64,000 bases of DNA, taken from positions 8,687,501-8,751,500 of the forward strand of contig NC_088303.1 of NCBI RefSeq assembly GCF_032854445.1. Direction: 5' to 3'. Positions 1-13,085 of this stretch are shown here, piece after piece. Source of the DNA: Liolophura sinensis. Its lineage: Eukaryota; Mollusca; Polyplacophora; Chitonida; Chitonidae. The position numbers were made by a program, and so were the translations under genes. Under the pieces are notes generated by a model that was not told the origin of the DNA, searched no databases, and was given only the letters and a program-made list of their open reading frames with translations. Position 1 is the first letter of the stretch; each line of letters starts with the position of its first letter.

Positions 1-844
1 AAACAGCAGCAAATAAATGTCGGTTACAATCGGTTTCACTTTCCTTTTTTTTCTTGTTTTCTTTTTACCTTTTTTCTTGCTCGGAGGCGTATCGAAACAG
101 CGAGGAATCGAAGCGAGGTCCTGGTAGTGAGGACATGCGACATCGCTATCGTACTACCTGGCCCAGTGGTACAAAGGTCACCGTATACAGCGAGGCAGCG
201 AGGTAGAACATGGTAGCGAGGTAGCGTATTAGGCCCTCATCGGCTTCAGTATGGGCTGGCTGTGAGTTTTTTGTTCCATTGTCAGATGATTCTGAAGAAG
301 CTTCTGGTGATCAAATGCACAGTTCTGATTCCACTTGCCCACGTGCACCCACTCAACTTTCCAATAAATAATCCGTTCAGCTGAACACAAATATGTTACA
401 AACAGCAAACACATTGTACTAACTCAAGATTGCATTATAGACTATCAGCATATACAGTTTTATATGTTATAAAAAACATCCTAGAATCATTGAGACGACA
501 CGCTTTCTGTTAGGATTAACAGATTATATTTTGAGTGAAAGAAAAGTTTAAAAATGGCAGAGCACCTGATCACACACCTGAAACCAGAAGGGCGTGTGGG
601 AGCAAAGCATACGCCGCGTGTTCATATATCCGTGTCCGGAACTGAATGGAGTCAGTATGGTGACGACTGCCTCCTATATACTCCATCCAGTAAAAAGATT
701 CACTACAATCTGGAGAGTTGCTACGCGTTTTGAGATTTTCTCTAAGTGAACCCTTCCAGTGGGATCACATAAAACTCACAAATCCCACAATGAACAAAAC
801 GGTTCAAAGCTATATGTAGGCCTTGGCCTAGTCTTTTGTTCTTG
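1..844. other. No gene seen (left edge)
   Basis: Short open frames only, without splice-site support or a recognisable protein. Near 95-230 an AGCGAGG-like word recurs several times in a slightly GC-richer patch. I see no other structure. Confidence 0.5.
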
Positions 845-1092
845 GGAGCCTCCGTAGCCTGGTGGTTAGCGTGCTAGCCAAGCACAATGACACCGGGAGA
901 TTCTCACCAATGTGATCACTGTGAGTTCAAGTTCAGCTCATGCTGGTTTCGTGTGATGCGTGGGAGCCTGAGGATGGTCGTGGGCTTCCCATGGGCTCTA
1001 CCCGGTTTCTTCCTAACATAATGATGGCCACAGTAGTATAAGTGAAATATTCTTGAGCACAGCGTAAAACAGCTATCAAATGAACAATTAAA
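845..1092 (+). repeat. tRNA-derived SINE, near full length
   Basis: The head contains GGTTAGCGTGCTAGCC (A-box region) and GTGAGTTCAAGTTC (B-box-like), followed by the body (AGCTCATGCTGG, GGATGGTCGTGGG, CTACCCGGTTTC) and the tail (GTATAAGTGAAATATTCTTG). The same order recurs in at least seven other near-complete copies here, which defines the family. This copy is diverged. The boxes are SINE promoter remnants, not a tRNA gene. Confidence 0.85.
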
Positions 1093-4000
1093 TCTTCTGT
1101 TTTTTTCCAGAAAGAAGCCTAAACGTCACTAATTTCCGTGTGCACCTACGTGTACGTATAAGCATGCAATTGTATTACGCCAAAATAGTGTGTTTCCACT
1201 GCGATTCGTGCCTTTTGCGTAGCTTGTCAGAATCTCCTATTGCTAACGAGTTTGATTACACGTTCTCGCTAGTCCCAGTATCTATATATATAGCGATATA
1301 TGGGCCTGTTATTCACACTATTGCATGGATCCAACACGTGTTCGTCCGACTGCATATGCCGGCCAGCAGTGACATTATCATGGGGCTATATAAGCCTATA
1401 CTTAACAATCGGAATTTAGACCACGACGATAAATTCTGTCACCCACGACCGTCCGTTTTCCTCCACCTAATAACTACACCGTCATTACATAAGAGAATAA
1501 TTCTTGCCTAGTACTGCGTTGAATATCAATCAAATAACTAAGTTACACACATTCGAAAGATGGGTTTGAACTTGCATGGCATACATATGTTTTGCATGTA
1601 CTGATTGTTTGGTTCTTATACATTACGCTCTACTCTAGCATATTCCACCAAAATGAGAGCGTGCAAGATTACGGGTGGAGAAAACCTTCGCCAAATATAT
1701 TGTTGTTTATGAAACAAGTATAAATAATATACACGCTGATATCACAGGATGGGATGGCAGTGTAGTTATTTGTAACAAGCATATGGACAAACGATTATAT
1801 CATTCCGGTTTTAAACAGATTGTCATCATAACAGCCTACACTATAAACGCACTAATAACTACATGTACAACGTGCGTGGGCCTGTTGGCCGGACTGGTTG
1901 TACAATAAGCATCAGTGTGATAATTACGTGGGTTTTGTGTAAGCCCATACTGTGCAAATATATATGCAGTCTACATTAATAAAATCGCGTGATTTTTTTC
2001 ACTCGTAGCTCCAACATGCCGACTGGATACAGAAGACGACGAACAGATGCGTTTCTAGTTTTCAGATCGATGCCAAAGTTTCTGAAAGCAACATTACAAT
2101 GTGTATTTTGTTGTGTTTGGGTCAAAATTATATTTCTTAGAGAAATCTTTCACTGTACGGATTTCAGGCAAATGTACCAGCACAAATGCACATGCGTGTG
2201 GGTGTGCGTGCTGCTGTAGAGCAGGAATTTCAGACGTCCGCTGGAATCGGGAATACATCCGGAACTATAATACTCCAAAATCCTTTGACAAAAGATTATT
2301 GGCTTAGTTTGAATTCCTTTTTAATCCTGACGTGGCTCCTCATTATAACGATATTTGCTGAACTATCTCAGCCGACAGATGTAGAGATTTGGCTCCTTAC
2401 TGTTCTGAACAGAGACCAGATGTGCGCATGGTTACGGATCTCTGATTCATGCGAATCAAACAATGGCTACGATGTCATTCATTTAGTTTGGTCCGTAGAT
2501 TTCAACACCGTGTCGCGATGTGTCATAAAAAACCGGTGCAAGCCTGTGTTGTTAACGTTGATAATAACCTCATGGCTATTTAATAAAATGATACGACCTG
2601 TCGTTCAAAGTGAACTGATGAGGCTCTAGTGGGACAGGGCCTGCATCCTTTTAAATTTCATCATGTGTACCTCTGGGCTTGCGCATTCGGAGATGTAAGT
2701 AGGCGATGGCGTTAACAGGCCTTTGTATCTCTAAATCTATTACGGGCTTGAGATAGCGCGACGTAGGTCCTACGAAGAAAGTAAAAATTATAATTCTGTT
2801 TTAGAATGCACATCATTATAGCTCTTTGTCACAAATTAATGAATGTAATATATGCTTTTTAAATTTTAGTGTTATCCCGAGCACACATGACTCATATAAT
2901 AGAGTAGCGTGGCCGTCACACAGGAGGTACGACCTAACGACTGGATGCATGCAGCCCAACAGATCTCTACGCCACAGTCTACATGACATCACCGCTGATT
3001 GGTAACATTCCTCTTCCCATTATGTCATTTAACATACACAGTGACATATACATGTGTCATTTTTTAGTTTCATTGTTGCATTTATCGTCGGTGATAATTA
3101 TTACATAATGATATTTTCAAAAGAAATAAATAAATAAAAAGAAGGCAATATCACCCTCACGTTAGCGTGAGATGGTTTATTCCAGGTATAACATTTCCAT
3201 CTGACTGTCTTCCTATAAGGCGCTTTTAATTGTGAAATATTTTCCATGCTGAACAAAGCAAACCGTCAGTCAGACACGTAAACAAATAAACCTGCATGCA
3301 GGCCTGCACTTACAAGGTTTACGCTTTTTTTCTTTACAGACATTTTCTTCTTTGAATTGAGATTATTTAATAAATATAGATGATAGTGTTTTCCGTATAT
3401 CAGAAACCACATTAAGCAAATAGAACACGACAGGCCACTGATTTTGACTGCATGGGTTTGCCACTAAGATTGAGGTAGGCCTGTATATGCAGGCCAGCTC
3501 CCTATATGCCCATACATAACGATGTATTCATTACTTTTCATACACTTGTCGTATATTTCTTTTACTCAGATGAAAGACAACTTGACAGTGACAAGTATTT
3601 CGTGTTTTCGATGTAGTATTTTGGTGTAGGAACTCCGTCAGCGCTAACGCCTGTAAAACGCTGTGGATGGTTTTGTGTTTCATGTGTACAAGTGAAGCCT
3701 ACTACAGGCCTACATGTACGTTGTTCCAACTATAAGTTTTTTGCTCTGCATTCCAGGCTGGCCGAAAACAGCAAAGGATGCTAAAGATATTTTATCTTCA
3801 TATTCAGCCTTCATTCAGCTAGACGGCGTCATATCTCATGCACCCCCCTGGTAGAGAGCCTCTCAATAGAAGAGGCGCGAAGCTTGACTCAACAGACGAA
3901 TTCTACTCGCTCACATGACGTGGACAAAGCGATGTTGTGGGTCGAGAGAGCGTCAGAGATTCCAGGTTGGCGCCTTTGTGATTCATTGGTAGAGTCTCTG

Positions 4001-4927
4001 ACACCTTAAACACAGTGCTCCACCATAGTAGCTCATGCACCCACGAAGTCCCTCCGGGCACGGACTTCCATTTATATGCCATTTTTCGTTTTGCACAGGA
4101 CAGCTTTCGTTCAAAAACGTTCGCGACTGTTCAATACAATAAGACATTCAGGTCGATCTTGTTTGTTTTCACTGGTCGTATTGAAAAATCGAACTTGTAG
4201 ATTTGTAAGACAAAGGATGGTGTTTTCAGTGAGAGGTCCGGATATGAAGTGGATAGTGAAGAACCGGTGGGCGACACGCGGCCACCGATGTCAGAAGAGC
4301 CACTTGTTAGTCTGTATGTCAGAAAATATGAAAATCAATACGTAACTCTAAAGAACCTTTCCTATACGTGTTTGGCTTGCGGGAAAACTCTGTGAATTGA
4401 TCGATTAAAGTGTGCGAAATCAATAGATGCATTCTGATCACATTATTCAATGATTCATGCTCCACAAGAAGTCTCTAGAACAAAGAAACGACATAACGTA
4501 TGATTTCTATCCAGGAAGATAGATGTAGGACAAATATTAACATTATGTATATTATAAATCTCTCTGACTCTAAGTTTTAAGCAAATACTGCTAAGACAAC
4601 ACTGCACATCTAAAAATTTACAGTGGGCAAGGTCCATAAATACATTATTTTCTGTATCCAATACACAACAATTCCTCTGAATGAGCTCTATCCTGTTGTC
4701 TCCACGCATGCGCCCTAAACACCCCAAACATACAGTGCAAGTCAAATATTCTTCAGTGTGGTCAAAAAAAGACATCCAAAGGTTATAAGAAATCCGTCGA
4801 ATAGTTTTATGGCTATGGTCAGAAAATGATTCTTTTTGTATACAAAAAAGCCTAACCCACCGGTTTACATGTTGATGTGCAAATGCTGTGGTGTTGCCCT
4901 CAAAATATACATGTATGTCTTACTGTG
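1093..4927. other. No gene seen
   Basis: Several frames of 60-147 codons are open (the longest at 2186-2629, plus strand), but none looks like a known family or has repeat-free coding character. A GC-richer patch at 3830-4060 includes a small inverted repeat GAAGTCC...GGACTTC near 4037-4060. I assign no function. Confidence 0.45.
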
Positions 4928-5172
4928 AAAAAGTCAAACTGGGTTCAGATACCAACCCCGACATTGCCATTAAAATGCCTTCCTTCTCGTCGTAACATTG
5001 AGCTAACAATTACAGCAATAAACGCCTACAAGTTTTCTGCTGTGAGGAAAATTTGAAAAAGCCAAACTGGACCCATGCACCAACCCCGACATCGACATAA
5101 AATGTCTTCGTTTACGTCGTGACATCGAGCTAACAATCACAGCAATAAACACGTGTTTTCCGCTGTGAGGAA
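4928..5172. repeat. 127-bp tandem duplication, diverged
   Basis: Two adjacent copies share the order AAAAAG(T/C)CAAACTGG, ACCAACCCCGACAT, GAGCTAACAAT(T/C)ACAGCA and CTGTGAGGAA. The offset is about 127 bp and there are many substitutions. No frame is conserved across both copies. Confidence 0.75.
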
Positions 5173-5510
5173 GATTCCGTGAATCACCTCGGACTTAAGT
5201 CATCAGAATGGTTGAACATGTCACATTTCCAAGTTTTGGGTTCAACAATCCTGTTTTAAAATCGTGTTTCAAAACTGGATTTGTCACGCAAGAATAATAT
5301 GACCTTATAGTTCGGAGGCAATTTCACTGACTGAGTCTGGTGACGGAGTTTTGAAACACTTCATGTGAAAATCTTCGCCATATTGCTTATTCAGTTTCTT
5401 GTAGCAGGATGCTGTTTACACCCCAAGCTATTTAGAACAGAAAAAAATCACTGTCACTAATGACTGTAAAAATGTGAATTTCGTGATGAGAAAAAAATTC
5501 AGTGACACAT

Positions 5511-5538
5511 ATATGTATATATATCTGGTTATATACAT

Positions 5539-5574
<36 letters not shown>
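5511..5574. repeat. (TA)n microsatellite
   Basis: An interrupted TA/AT dinucleotide run, pure from about 5540 to 5572. Confidence 0.95.
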
Positions 5575-5575
<1 letters not shown>

Positions 5576-6411
5576 CAGCAGAACTATTTTGTTTCCTATC
5601 ACAACTTTATGTCGTGATAAAGATATAGGCCTGCCGCCCTGCATGAAATATTACCACATATAGAATGCATAATGTTTTTTGTGACAAAGTCTGCACCGGT
5701 TCCTCAAACAAAAGTACAGAAATTTAGTTATAATTTTGAGCGCCATAATGTATCATTTTGTGTCTGGGCACAGGAAGCAACATTACATGCATGTTTGTGG
5801 TGGAATTCTATTGCATGAGACAACCTTTCACGCCGTCGTGCCAAACCAGATCAGCACAGAGTACCTATTGTTATAAGATATCGTGTTGAAAACTTTGAGA
5901 CTCTGCTGTGGGATTCCACTTTTCGGTGTTAACTTGGCATCTGTTCAGATAAAACCATTGCTGGTCCCACGAGAGTCCTTCAATCGACAATCTTCTCGCG
6001 TGCTAGCCAATTGTCATTCCTCTACGATTCCGCCTGGTGTTACTACGACAACAATGGCCCAATCATATGACACCGATGAAATCTCGTTAATTTCCCATCT
6101 GTGCGTCGATTTGCGAGAATCCATTGGCAAGCACGAGATGCTCTGACAACAACACAATACAACTGACGTCTAAGCGAACAATGGTCAACGGTTTCTGCGG
6201 CTAATTTTCTGTCTGTAACCATACAGATTGGTACAGGCTGCCAAAAAGACAATTTCATAACTCTAGTTATGAGTCAAATCAGGCATGATTTAAGTCGCAT
6301 GTTATTATAAAGTTCGTGTCCTCGATATACATCAGGACGATGGAGTGGTGTCTGCAATTTTTATGCATATCGGTACTTTACCTGTAATGAATAATCAAGG
6401 AGAGATCGTCT

Positions 6412-6768
6412 GTATAGATCTTGTGCGAAAACAGACCTATATAGACACCCATCTAAATATAAACCATTCCACACTTGCACTTATATTTTTCGCAAAGTTT
6501 CAAAAACACCAAACTTGCCAAGTATAGATACAGTATCTTGTGCGAAAACAGACCTGTATAGACACCCATCTAAATATAAACCATTCCACACTTGCACTTA
6601 TATTTTTCGCAAAGTTTCAAAAACACCAAACTTGCCAAGTATAGATACAGTATCTTGTGCGAAAACAGACCTGTATAGACACCCATCTAAATATAAACCA
6701 TTCCACACTTGCACTTATATTTTTCGCAAAGTTTCAAAAACACCAAACTTGCCAAGTATAGATACAGT
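6412..6768. repeat. 117-bp tandem repeat, three copies
   Basis: Three nearly identical units contain CTTGTGCGAAAACAGACCT, GACACCCATCTAAATATAAA and CAAAGTTTCAAAAACACCAA. The unit-end word CTTGCCA falls at about 6514, 6631 and 6748, giving an exact 117-bp period. Because 117 is divisible by 3, the same frame stays open through all copies. I read this as a recent tandem expansion, not a gene. Confidence 0.93.
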
Positions 6769-7485
6769 TTCACAGCAAACATTTTATGTCCAGTTTGTGT
6801 ACATGCCCACAGTCGTATTACTCTATCGAGAAATCTTTTTATTTCTTTTAGCTAGTATTACAGGTAGATTTCGGGCGTGTCCCTTGTCAGCGTGAAAAGT
6901 ACCTGATGTATAATATATGTACAAAATACCCATTAATTACGGATTCTTTTTATTTTAGACCGTGAAATGTTATCTCACCGTTGAAAATTAAAGGAAGTCT
7001 TCACACACGTTGATTGGTGTGTAATATCCAATGGATATAGGACTCGTTCCTTAATACATGGTCAATTAATTGTGACAATCCAGCCAAACACTCTCGCAAT
7101 TGTCTCGGTTATGTAAATCAGCCATCATGCCAAGCATATGACGTCAAATCATCCCATATGAGAACATGAGAAGCAACTGTTCACCCAAATACATACAGAA
7201 AAGAAAATCTTTATCATAAAGCACGTGTATATATTATCACATCTGGGTTGGTATGTATGTATAGTTAATTAGACGACATACCACCAGAGATGTCTTCGTA
7301 GATTCGTTCAAATAACAAGTAACTGCCTTAATTGCATATAGAATGACTTGACCGATAAATGGCTGGCCGCGTTCTATGATGATGTTTATGTTGAATTATC
7401 GCCCCTCATTACCTGTTTGATATCTCATTACCTGGACAAGCATACATATTGACTACAGTCACGTTCTAAGTAAACGCTCCTCACA
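6769..7485. other. No gene seen; one CRE palindrome
   Basis: AT-rich sequence with no recognisable coding region. A perfect TGACGTCA (CRE-type) palindrome lies at 7139-7146. Confidence 0.5.
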
Positions 7486-8048
7486 ATGAACGCGATTATG
7501 TTACTTCTGTCATTAGTACTGCATACTTTGACCGAACAGGTCGTCAATTTGTCATGAAAGCTTCATTTCCGATATGTTCTCGGATGATTTTGTTTTCAAA
7601 TGACATTTTAAAAAATAGGGCAGTGATATATATATTTACTTTTTACACTTACTTATATATTTACTCAGGTTAGACCATACAAAGAATACGTTTTTTTAAC
7701 AATGTTTATATATGTATTACTTTAGGGCAACGTTCAAATTTTATTTGTGTGCTTAGTCTAACTAGATTTTATTGTTCATGTTTATTAGTGCGTTCGCCAC
7801 TCCTTATATAACAAAGAATAAAAAAAATTGAAGAACAAAATCCAGCAACATTCGAATACCTGGACCAGGCTCAGTGGTGCTTAGATTTATTTCCCTTTGT
7901 TTCAGAACTGACCATGAGTCTAGTTGTATACCAATCCTATTGTAATACTGTAATATATTATATTTAATAGGGTCAAAATCACCAGCACAACCCTTCCGGA
8001 GGCTACGACCTGAACCAGGAATACCCGGCCACGCATTTGCAGCTATAG
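7486..8048 (+). CDS. Candidate small secreted peptide, two exons (speculative)
   Basis: This is not a recognised family. The first part, 7486-7539, reads MNAIMLLLSLVLHTLTEQ, a hydrophobic signal-peptide-like start preceded by TCACA. Read through, it ends 6 codons later (TGA at 7555-7557). A splice at CAG|GTCGTC (7539) to TTTAATAG|GGT (7971) joins it in phase to a GC-rich segment, 7971-8048, encoding 25 residues (including HNPSGGYDLNQEYPATHLQL) and ending in TAG. The spliced product would be 43 residues. In favour: the signal-like start, matching phase, and a base composition at 7971-8048 unlike its AT-rich surroundings. Against: a weak donor, no dibasic processing sites and no known homologue. 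The second part could be the last exon of a different gene, or both parts could be chance. Confidence 0.22.
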
Positions 8049-8232
8049 TAGGCCTACTGTATCAACAGTCCAAGCAGTGGAAAAATGTTCTTCCAGCATG
8101 TACAATTTCCGAGAAAACTGTATTTATCACTTGAGCCTTCATCGCCGAAGTCTACGACTTTTGTCTGCCATAGGCTACTGCTGAGACTATTATACGAAGA
8201 ATACCTTCGACGTTAGAGTACTAGAGTGAACG

Positions 8233-8240
8233 TGACGTCA
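8233..8240. promoter_or_regulatory. CRE palindrome
   Basis: A perfect TGACGTCA within GAACGTGACGTCACC. It is the binding-site type used by CREB/ATF factors. Function here is unproven. Confidence 0.3.
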
Positions 8241-8439
8241 CCTTGCTCTCGATAATGGAGACGTTTTTAAGCCGTGTCAAGACGAAGTTTTATTGGGTTG
8301 ATAAAAATCTGGAAAAATATTTAATGCCGGTCTAAGATATTTTGAATGGTAATCTTTCAGTGGACATAAACATTAGTCAGGTGCTGACTCTCACTAAATT
8401 TAAGACAAATATGTCAAAATGTAAACCTCCACAACCAAA

Positions 8440-8715
8440 AACTATGCATTGCCACAAGGTTTTACATCTTGACCTCGATAGTTTTGTGGAATCAGCCCCC
8501 TGCTCGTCGTGTAGACCCCCTGTATGACCAGTCTACTGTAGAAGCCTTGGATCCAGTCCATGCTGATGGGGGCGATGTCAGGTTTGTCAGATACCTGCTG
8601 AAGGTCGATGGTTTTCTCCGGAAACTCCACTGTCTTCCATCCATAAATCTGACCGACGTCAAATAAGTGAAACTTTCTCGAGTACGACATTAAACATTAT
8701 TCAAAGGCATAAATA
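8440..8715 (+). repeat. SINE-related element, divergent subfamily
   Basis: The body and tail follow the same order as the main SINE: CCAGTCCATGCTGATGGGGG, CTGCTGAAGGTCGATGG, TTCCATCCATAAATCTGACC, then AAATAAGTGAAACTTTCTCG and an AAATAAAT end. The head (8440-8520) differs from the tRNA-like head of the other copies. It is either an old mosaic or a second family sharing the 3' module. Confidence 0.55.
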
Positions 8716-11700
8716 AATCCCAAGGTAGAGCGTGCTATAATATACACTAACTATAGCCCAACTGGATTTCAACGTTCAGTAAAATCCTGGTTTTGCAAAA
8801 TCATAGCGTTACAAATCTGTAGCCTGTATGCATCTCCAGTACTGACATGAATGGAAAATACAAATTACTGATGTAATGGGGATTTCAATTTCAGCTGCAT
8901 CCTCGACATGCATGGAAATCTGTGATCACACGGATACAGTACTAGAGACCCGCGTGTGGGGAACGCAGATAAAAGTCTTCCGCGTCACTCAAGCACATTA
9001 GATGAAAATCGGTGACAAATATAGATATGACCACAAATGTCAGTATACGACAAACGATTGCTTCAAACGACACCGAAACAAGGAAATCTTTGAAGGAAAT
9101 TTATCAACATAACAGTATTCTAACACAGTGTGTGGGTGGAAATGTCAGTCTACTATAGGATAGGACTGTGTCAGTTATTTACGGAAGTATATCGCTTTCA
9201 CATAACCTGAGACTGACCAAGTCGTCGCACGCATAAAAAGGACAGGAAATCGATTTCTATAGTTTGCAATTCATGTGGCGTTTCGGTAACTTCCTTCTTC
9301 CATATTGGTTGTATAAGAATACTTTAGATCAGAGAAATGATGGATGAGACAGGTGCTCTATTACATGCTCAATAAATTGCGTATGGCAGACATATTAAAA
9401 TTGAAAGCCTCTGGTGCTGGTAATAGAATACCATTTTTTCAGTCAACGTTATCATATAAAATATAAACCCGCCATCTATTGACATTAACTCCACAGAAGG
9501 TTAAGATTTTCCAAAAAATAATGCTTTTGCTGTACATTTCGTTCTGGATATTTGGCCATTTCCTTATTCACTTTTTCTGTAATGTGCGACAAAGCAGTTA
9601 TGTAATATTTTATCACAGCCCACAAACAAGAGGCTATATATAATTGGCCCTTTATACACGGAAGTATCGCTATGAAAAATGCCAGCCGAACATTTACGAA
9701 TCTAATCTTGTTCGGTGACTCAGGTGTGGCATTGATTGTCGTCGGTTGAGATATGATATCAAATGAACATTTACTTATACTCTTCCTGTAACTGACCTCA
9801 GTGTTGTAGGCATATATACTTCCTGCTATATACTTCCTGCTATATACTTCCGGCCTTTTTCTGAGTGATAGGATGTATAACTCTTAACGTCGTTTCAGGA
9901 AGAAAAGCGACCTTATTTGGCTTTCATTATCCAGATATACAGCCTGTTCCTTTCACAACAATACTTACGAGAAAACGGCTTTAAAATAACCAGATTATGC
10001 CGAATTCACGCATCACAGCAACACGAATCCACCGCCAACTGACGCAGATCACTGGAGGAAGGTCTAGTGGTTTAATTGTGGCTGAATTTTATCGATCTTA
10101 TCTATGTATTTGTTTATTTAACTGATTGCCATACTAAGAAAATTTACCATTTATGCAATGGCGACTAGTTTTTTCTTATGGGAGAAGTGGACGGTGTCAA
10201 CTTCCACGCGTTACTATAGCAGACTTTCCCACGTGGGGGAATGAAAAGAGTTCCCACAAGAAAGAGAGCCGTCGACTGCTTCTTGTCCCCACGACTCTGA
10301 GAACAACAAAAGTGGAATCTTGAAAATTCGTTGACCGAGAACGGGATTGAGCGGCATGTCCCCTATGATTATGTTTGACTGCGAAATGTGTTCCGCAAAA
10401 CTACAGAAATTCCTGAACAATAGGTTCGTCCATGGATTCGCGTGAGTTTCCAGATGCCAGCTCCGTTTACTGACACTTTCTAGTTATCAAGAAAGTCTTG
10501 TTTGCGCGTTGTCTTTTTAATTTATTAATTTTGACAGTGACATATACTGATAACTACTTGGCACTATAAGCGGTCACACATGAGTTCAACTACTTCATAT
10601 TGCCAATAATAGGTCAGGATTTTCTTCCCTTGTTTAAGAACCCCTAAATGGAAGACTTTCTTGCCCTAAGTAAATCAGGTCGGTGCAGTGTAGTTTGATT
10701 GATTTTATTCATTTTAATTCCTGCTTTTGTGTTGACGATTTGTGGTAAACTGGTAATTTAGTTAAGTACTGACGTACTTGTATCACCAGAAAACAATGGT
10801 CAATCTTGTTTGGATCCCGAGACGCCATGTTTGCGCCTGTCACTGACGCCATTGTGGATGTAAAGTGCTATCTCCGTGTAACATCATCTATAAAATCACC
10901 ACAATCATATAACACTGCACCCATTCACAGTTTAAAGACAATGGGTGAACTAGTTCTTCCGCACACTTCAGAAACCTATAAGGTAAACCAGTATTAAGGT
11001 AATAATGAAGAAGCAAATGCCTCTTCACGTAATTTTTAATTGTTTGCTCAAGCTTTCCATCCTAACACCGGAATCTTTAAAATTTACACGAGATGCCTAT
11101 ATTTCTTCCTCATTACCACTAAACCCTCCTACGATTGTGACTATAACACAGTTCGTCAGTATTAAGGTGTCTAGTCTACAATTAGAGTTTACCACAAGAC
11201 CTGGGCGGCATCTACATCGTTGTCCTCAAGTGCTGTTTACGTACATGTAATGTTATGTAAAATCCACACTCTTTCGCTAGTTTTAAAAAAACATCCCGTC
11301 ACTAATAGTATCTAATTCTTAAAAGATTCTAGGTTGCGTTGTATTGGTCCTCTTGCAGACCACATATACATATTACCGGCCATGAATACAACGTCAAACT
11401 CAAAATCGCATTCAACCATCATCCATGTCACATTTTATTTCAAATTCATGATGAGCAATTGTTGTACATAGTTCGCAATACCGTTCACAATGAAAAGGTG
11501 GGGCAATTAGACACCAATATTAGCGCACGTAACAAATAGACTAAGGATACCTTATACTATACTGTAGTTATATCGATTCCTTGAACATTGTAAAGAATTA
11601 ATCCTTGAGGTCTCAGTTCATGAAACACCCAAGTTAGTGTAAGTACATCATTTTCTGCTTACACATCGCACAGCAGATAATCCTGCAGTAGTTACCGTCA

Positions 11701-12363
11701 ACCAATGCAGGGGGAGTAATCCCACATTTTATTTAACATTACTGAAACTTATCTCCCCTGAAACCATGACAGACTGTATTAACTTTAGTAGAAAAAAATT
11801 AACCCTAAAATCCACTAGACACGATTTAAAATTCTACGTAGTGACAATACACTAAAAAAAGTAGTTTTTTGAAGAATTTAATTAGGGTATTTAATTAAAT
11901 CTCAAAAATGTATATACCATTCACATTCCATTCTTTCTTGGTCATGTAAACTTTGAACAGGAAACACGAAGAATTTCCCCATAAAGAAATTCAGGTGTGC
12001 AGCTTGTGCTTCATTGTTGTTTCCTGTCATTTACTTCATTATCTTCATTTGAAATGTTCAAAAATATTTCAGTTTGATGACAATTTCCAGGTATGTGGAT
12101 GTAAGTAACTTGACAGTGTTTAACAACTTAGTACAGATTTACTGCATTTTGCATTACAAACAAACAAAAAAAACTAACCTGCACACCCTGAAGGAAAACA
12201 TGTGGTTGACAATTTCAGCATTCAAATTACAGTATTGTTAATGTAGGCACCATACCTAAAGGATAGCTTTATACAGCACTTCAATTTATTTTTTTAAGAC
12301 CTGATTCCTGCTTTATCATGAAATATTTAAGTTACTATTAACCAGTTATTTAATTACATGGAA
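8716..12363. other. No gene seen
   Basis: Mostly AT-rich sequence with short unsupported frames. A short direct triplication, CTTCCTGCTATATA, lies at about 9816-9852. The right end, below 12364, would lie beyond the proposed CFDP1 polyadenylation signal. Confidence 0.5.
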
Positions 12364-12369
12364 TTTATT
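12364..12369 (-). terminator. Candidate CFDP1 polyadenylation signal
   Basis: TTTATT on the plus strand is AATAAA in the sense of CFDP1. It is the first such hexamer downstream of the stop codon and implies a 3' UTR of about 0.7 kb. It rests on the motif alone. Confidence 0.3.
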
Positions 12370-13085
12370 AAATGCACAACTGCAGTATCATATTTTAATC
12401 AAAACAGCCGTGCAAACCTTGGGTTTGACCCTGCTGTTTCACCAAATTATTAGCTGAAGATCTTTTCCTCCTCTTCAGTAATGGTTACATATAATCACCA
12501 AATGGCATTAGAAAAACAAGAAATTCATCAGATAACAAACAAAATAATTTCATACAAAAATTTCACTAAATGATGAAATAATTCTTCATTATCATGGAAA
12601 ATATATTGCTACATACTGCACAATGTCATTCAAGACAAGGTACAGTCTGTATTTAACTGAAGAGTAAATTAGATCTTGAGTTTTGTTCCAATTGCCGACT
12701 TGCCAACGGCAGCCATCTTGTAAGTACAATCAGGTGAAATGACTGTGCTGCTCACTTTCTTCTTGGATGTAGAACATATTATACTATGATCTTTATATTG
12801 ACTAAACTCCATACACGAAGAGATTTGAATGAGCTTATGTCTATGATCTGAAAAACGCAGAATGTCTTAAGCAATCGGTTTTCCAGGTATCCCTGGCCAG
12901 AAGACCCGGGCTTCCAGCAATTCCTGTAGTGCATCGGAGTCACACTTTAGAAGATGACAAAACATTTCAGGCAGAACACTGTCACATACTTCTGGGATAT
13001 GTGAGCTACCTGCATGCTATACCATCAACATTGGCTCTTGTCTCACATATAATCTGATCTAAATCTCTGATTTAGGAGAGTCACT

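Noticed and set aside
845-1000. Possible tRNA gene (A- and B-box matches)
   Set aside because: The same boxes recur at the head of every full SINE copy, and no cloverleaf or anticodon arm can be drawn with confidence.
1140-1511. 123-codon plus frame
   Set aside because: No recognisable protein features, and the composition matches the surrounding noncoding DNA.
2186-2629. 147-codon plus frame
   Set aside because: No known domain, no good start, no supporting splice sites; this length is possible by chance in 64 kb.
6345-6895. Plus-strand frames through the 117-bp triplication
   Set aside because: Open only because the repeat unit is divisible by 3; no family resemblance.
9970-10045. Minus-strand terminal-exon-like reading DLRQLAVDSCCCDA then stop
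   Set aside because: A good acceptor precedes it, but it is too short and has no partner exon.
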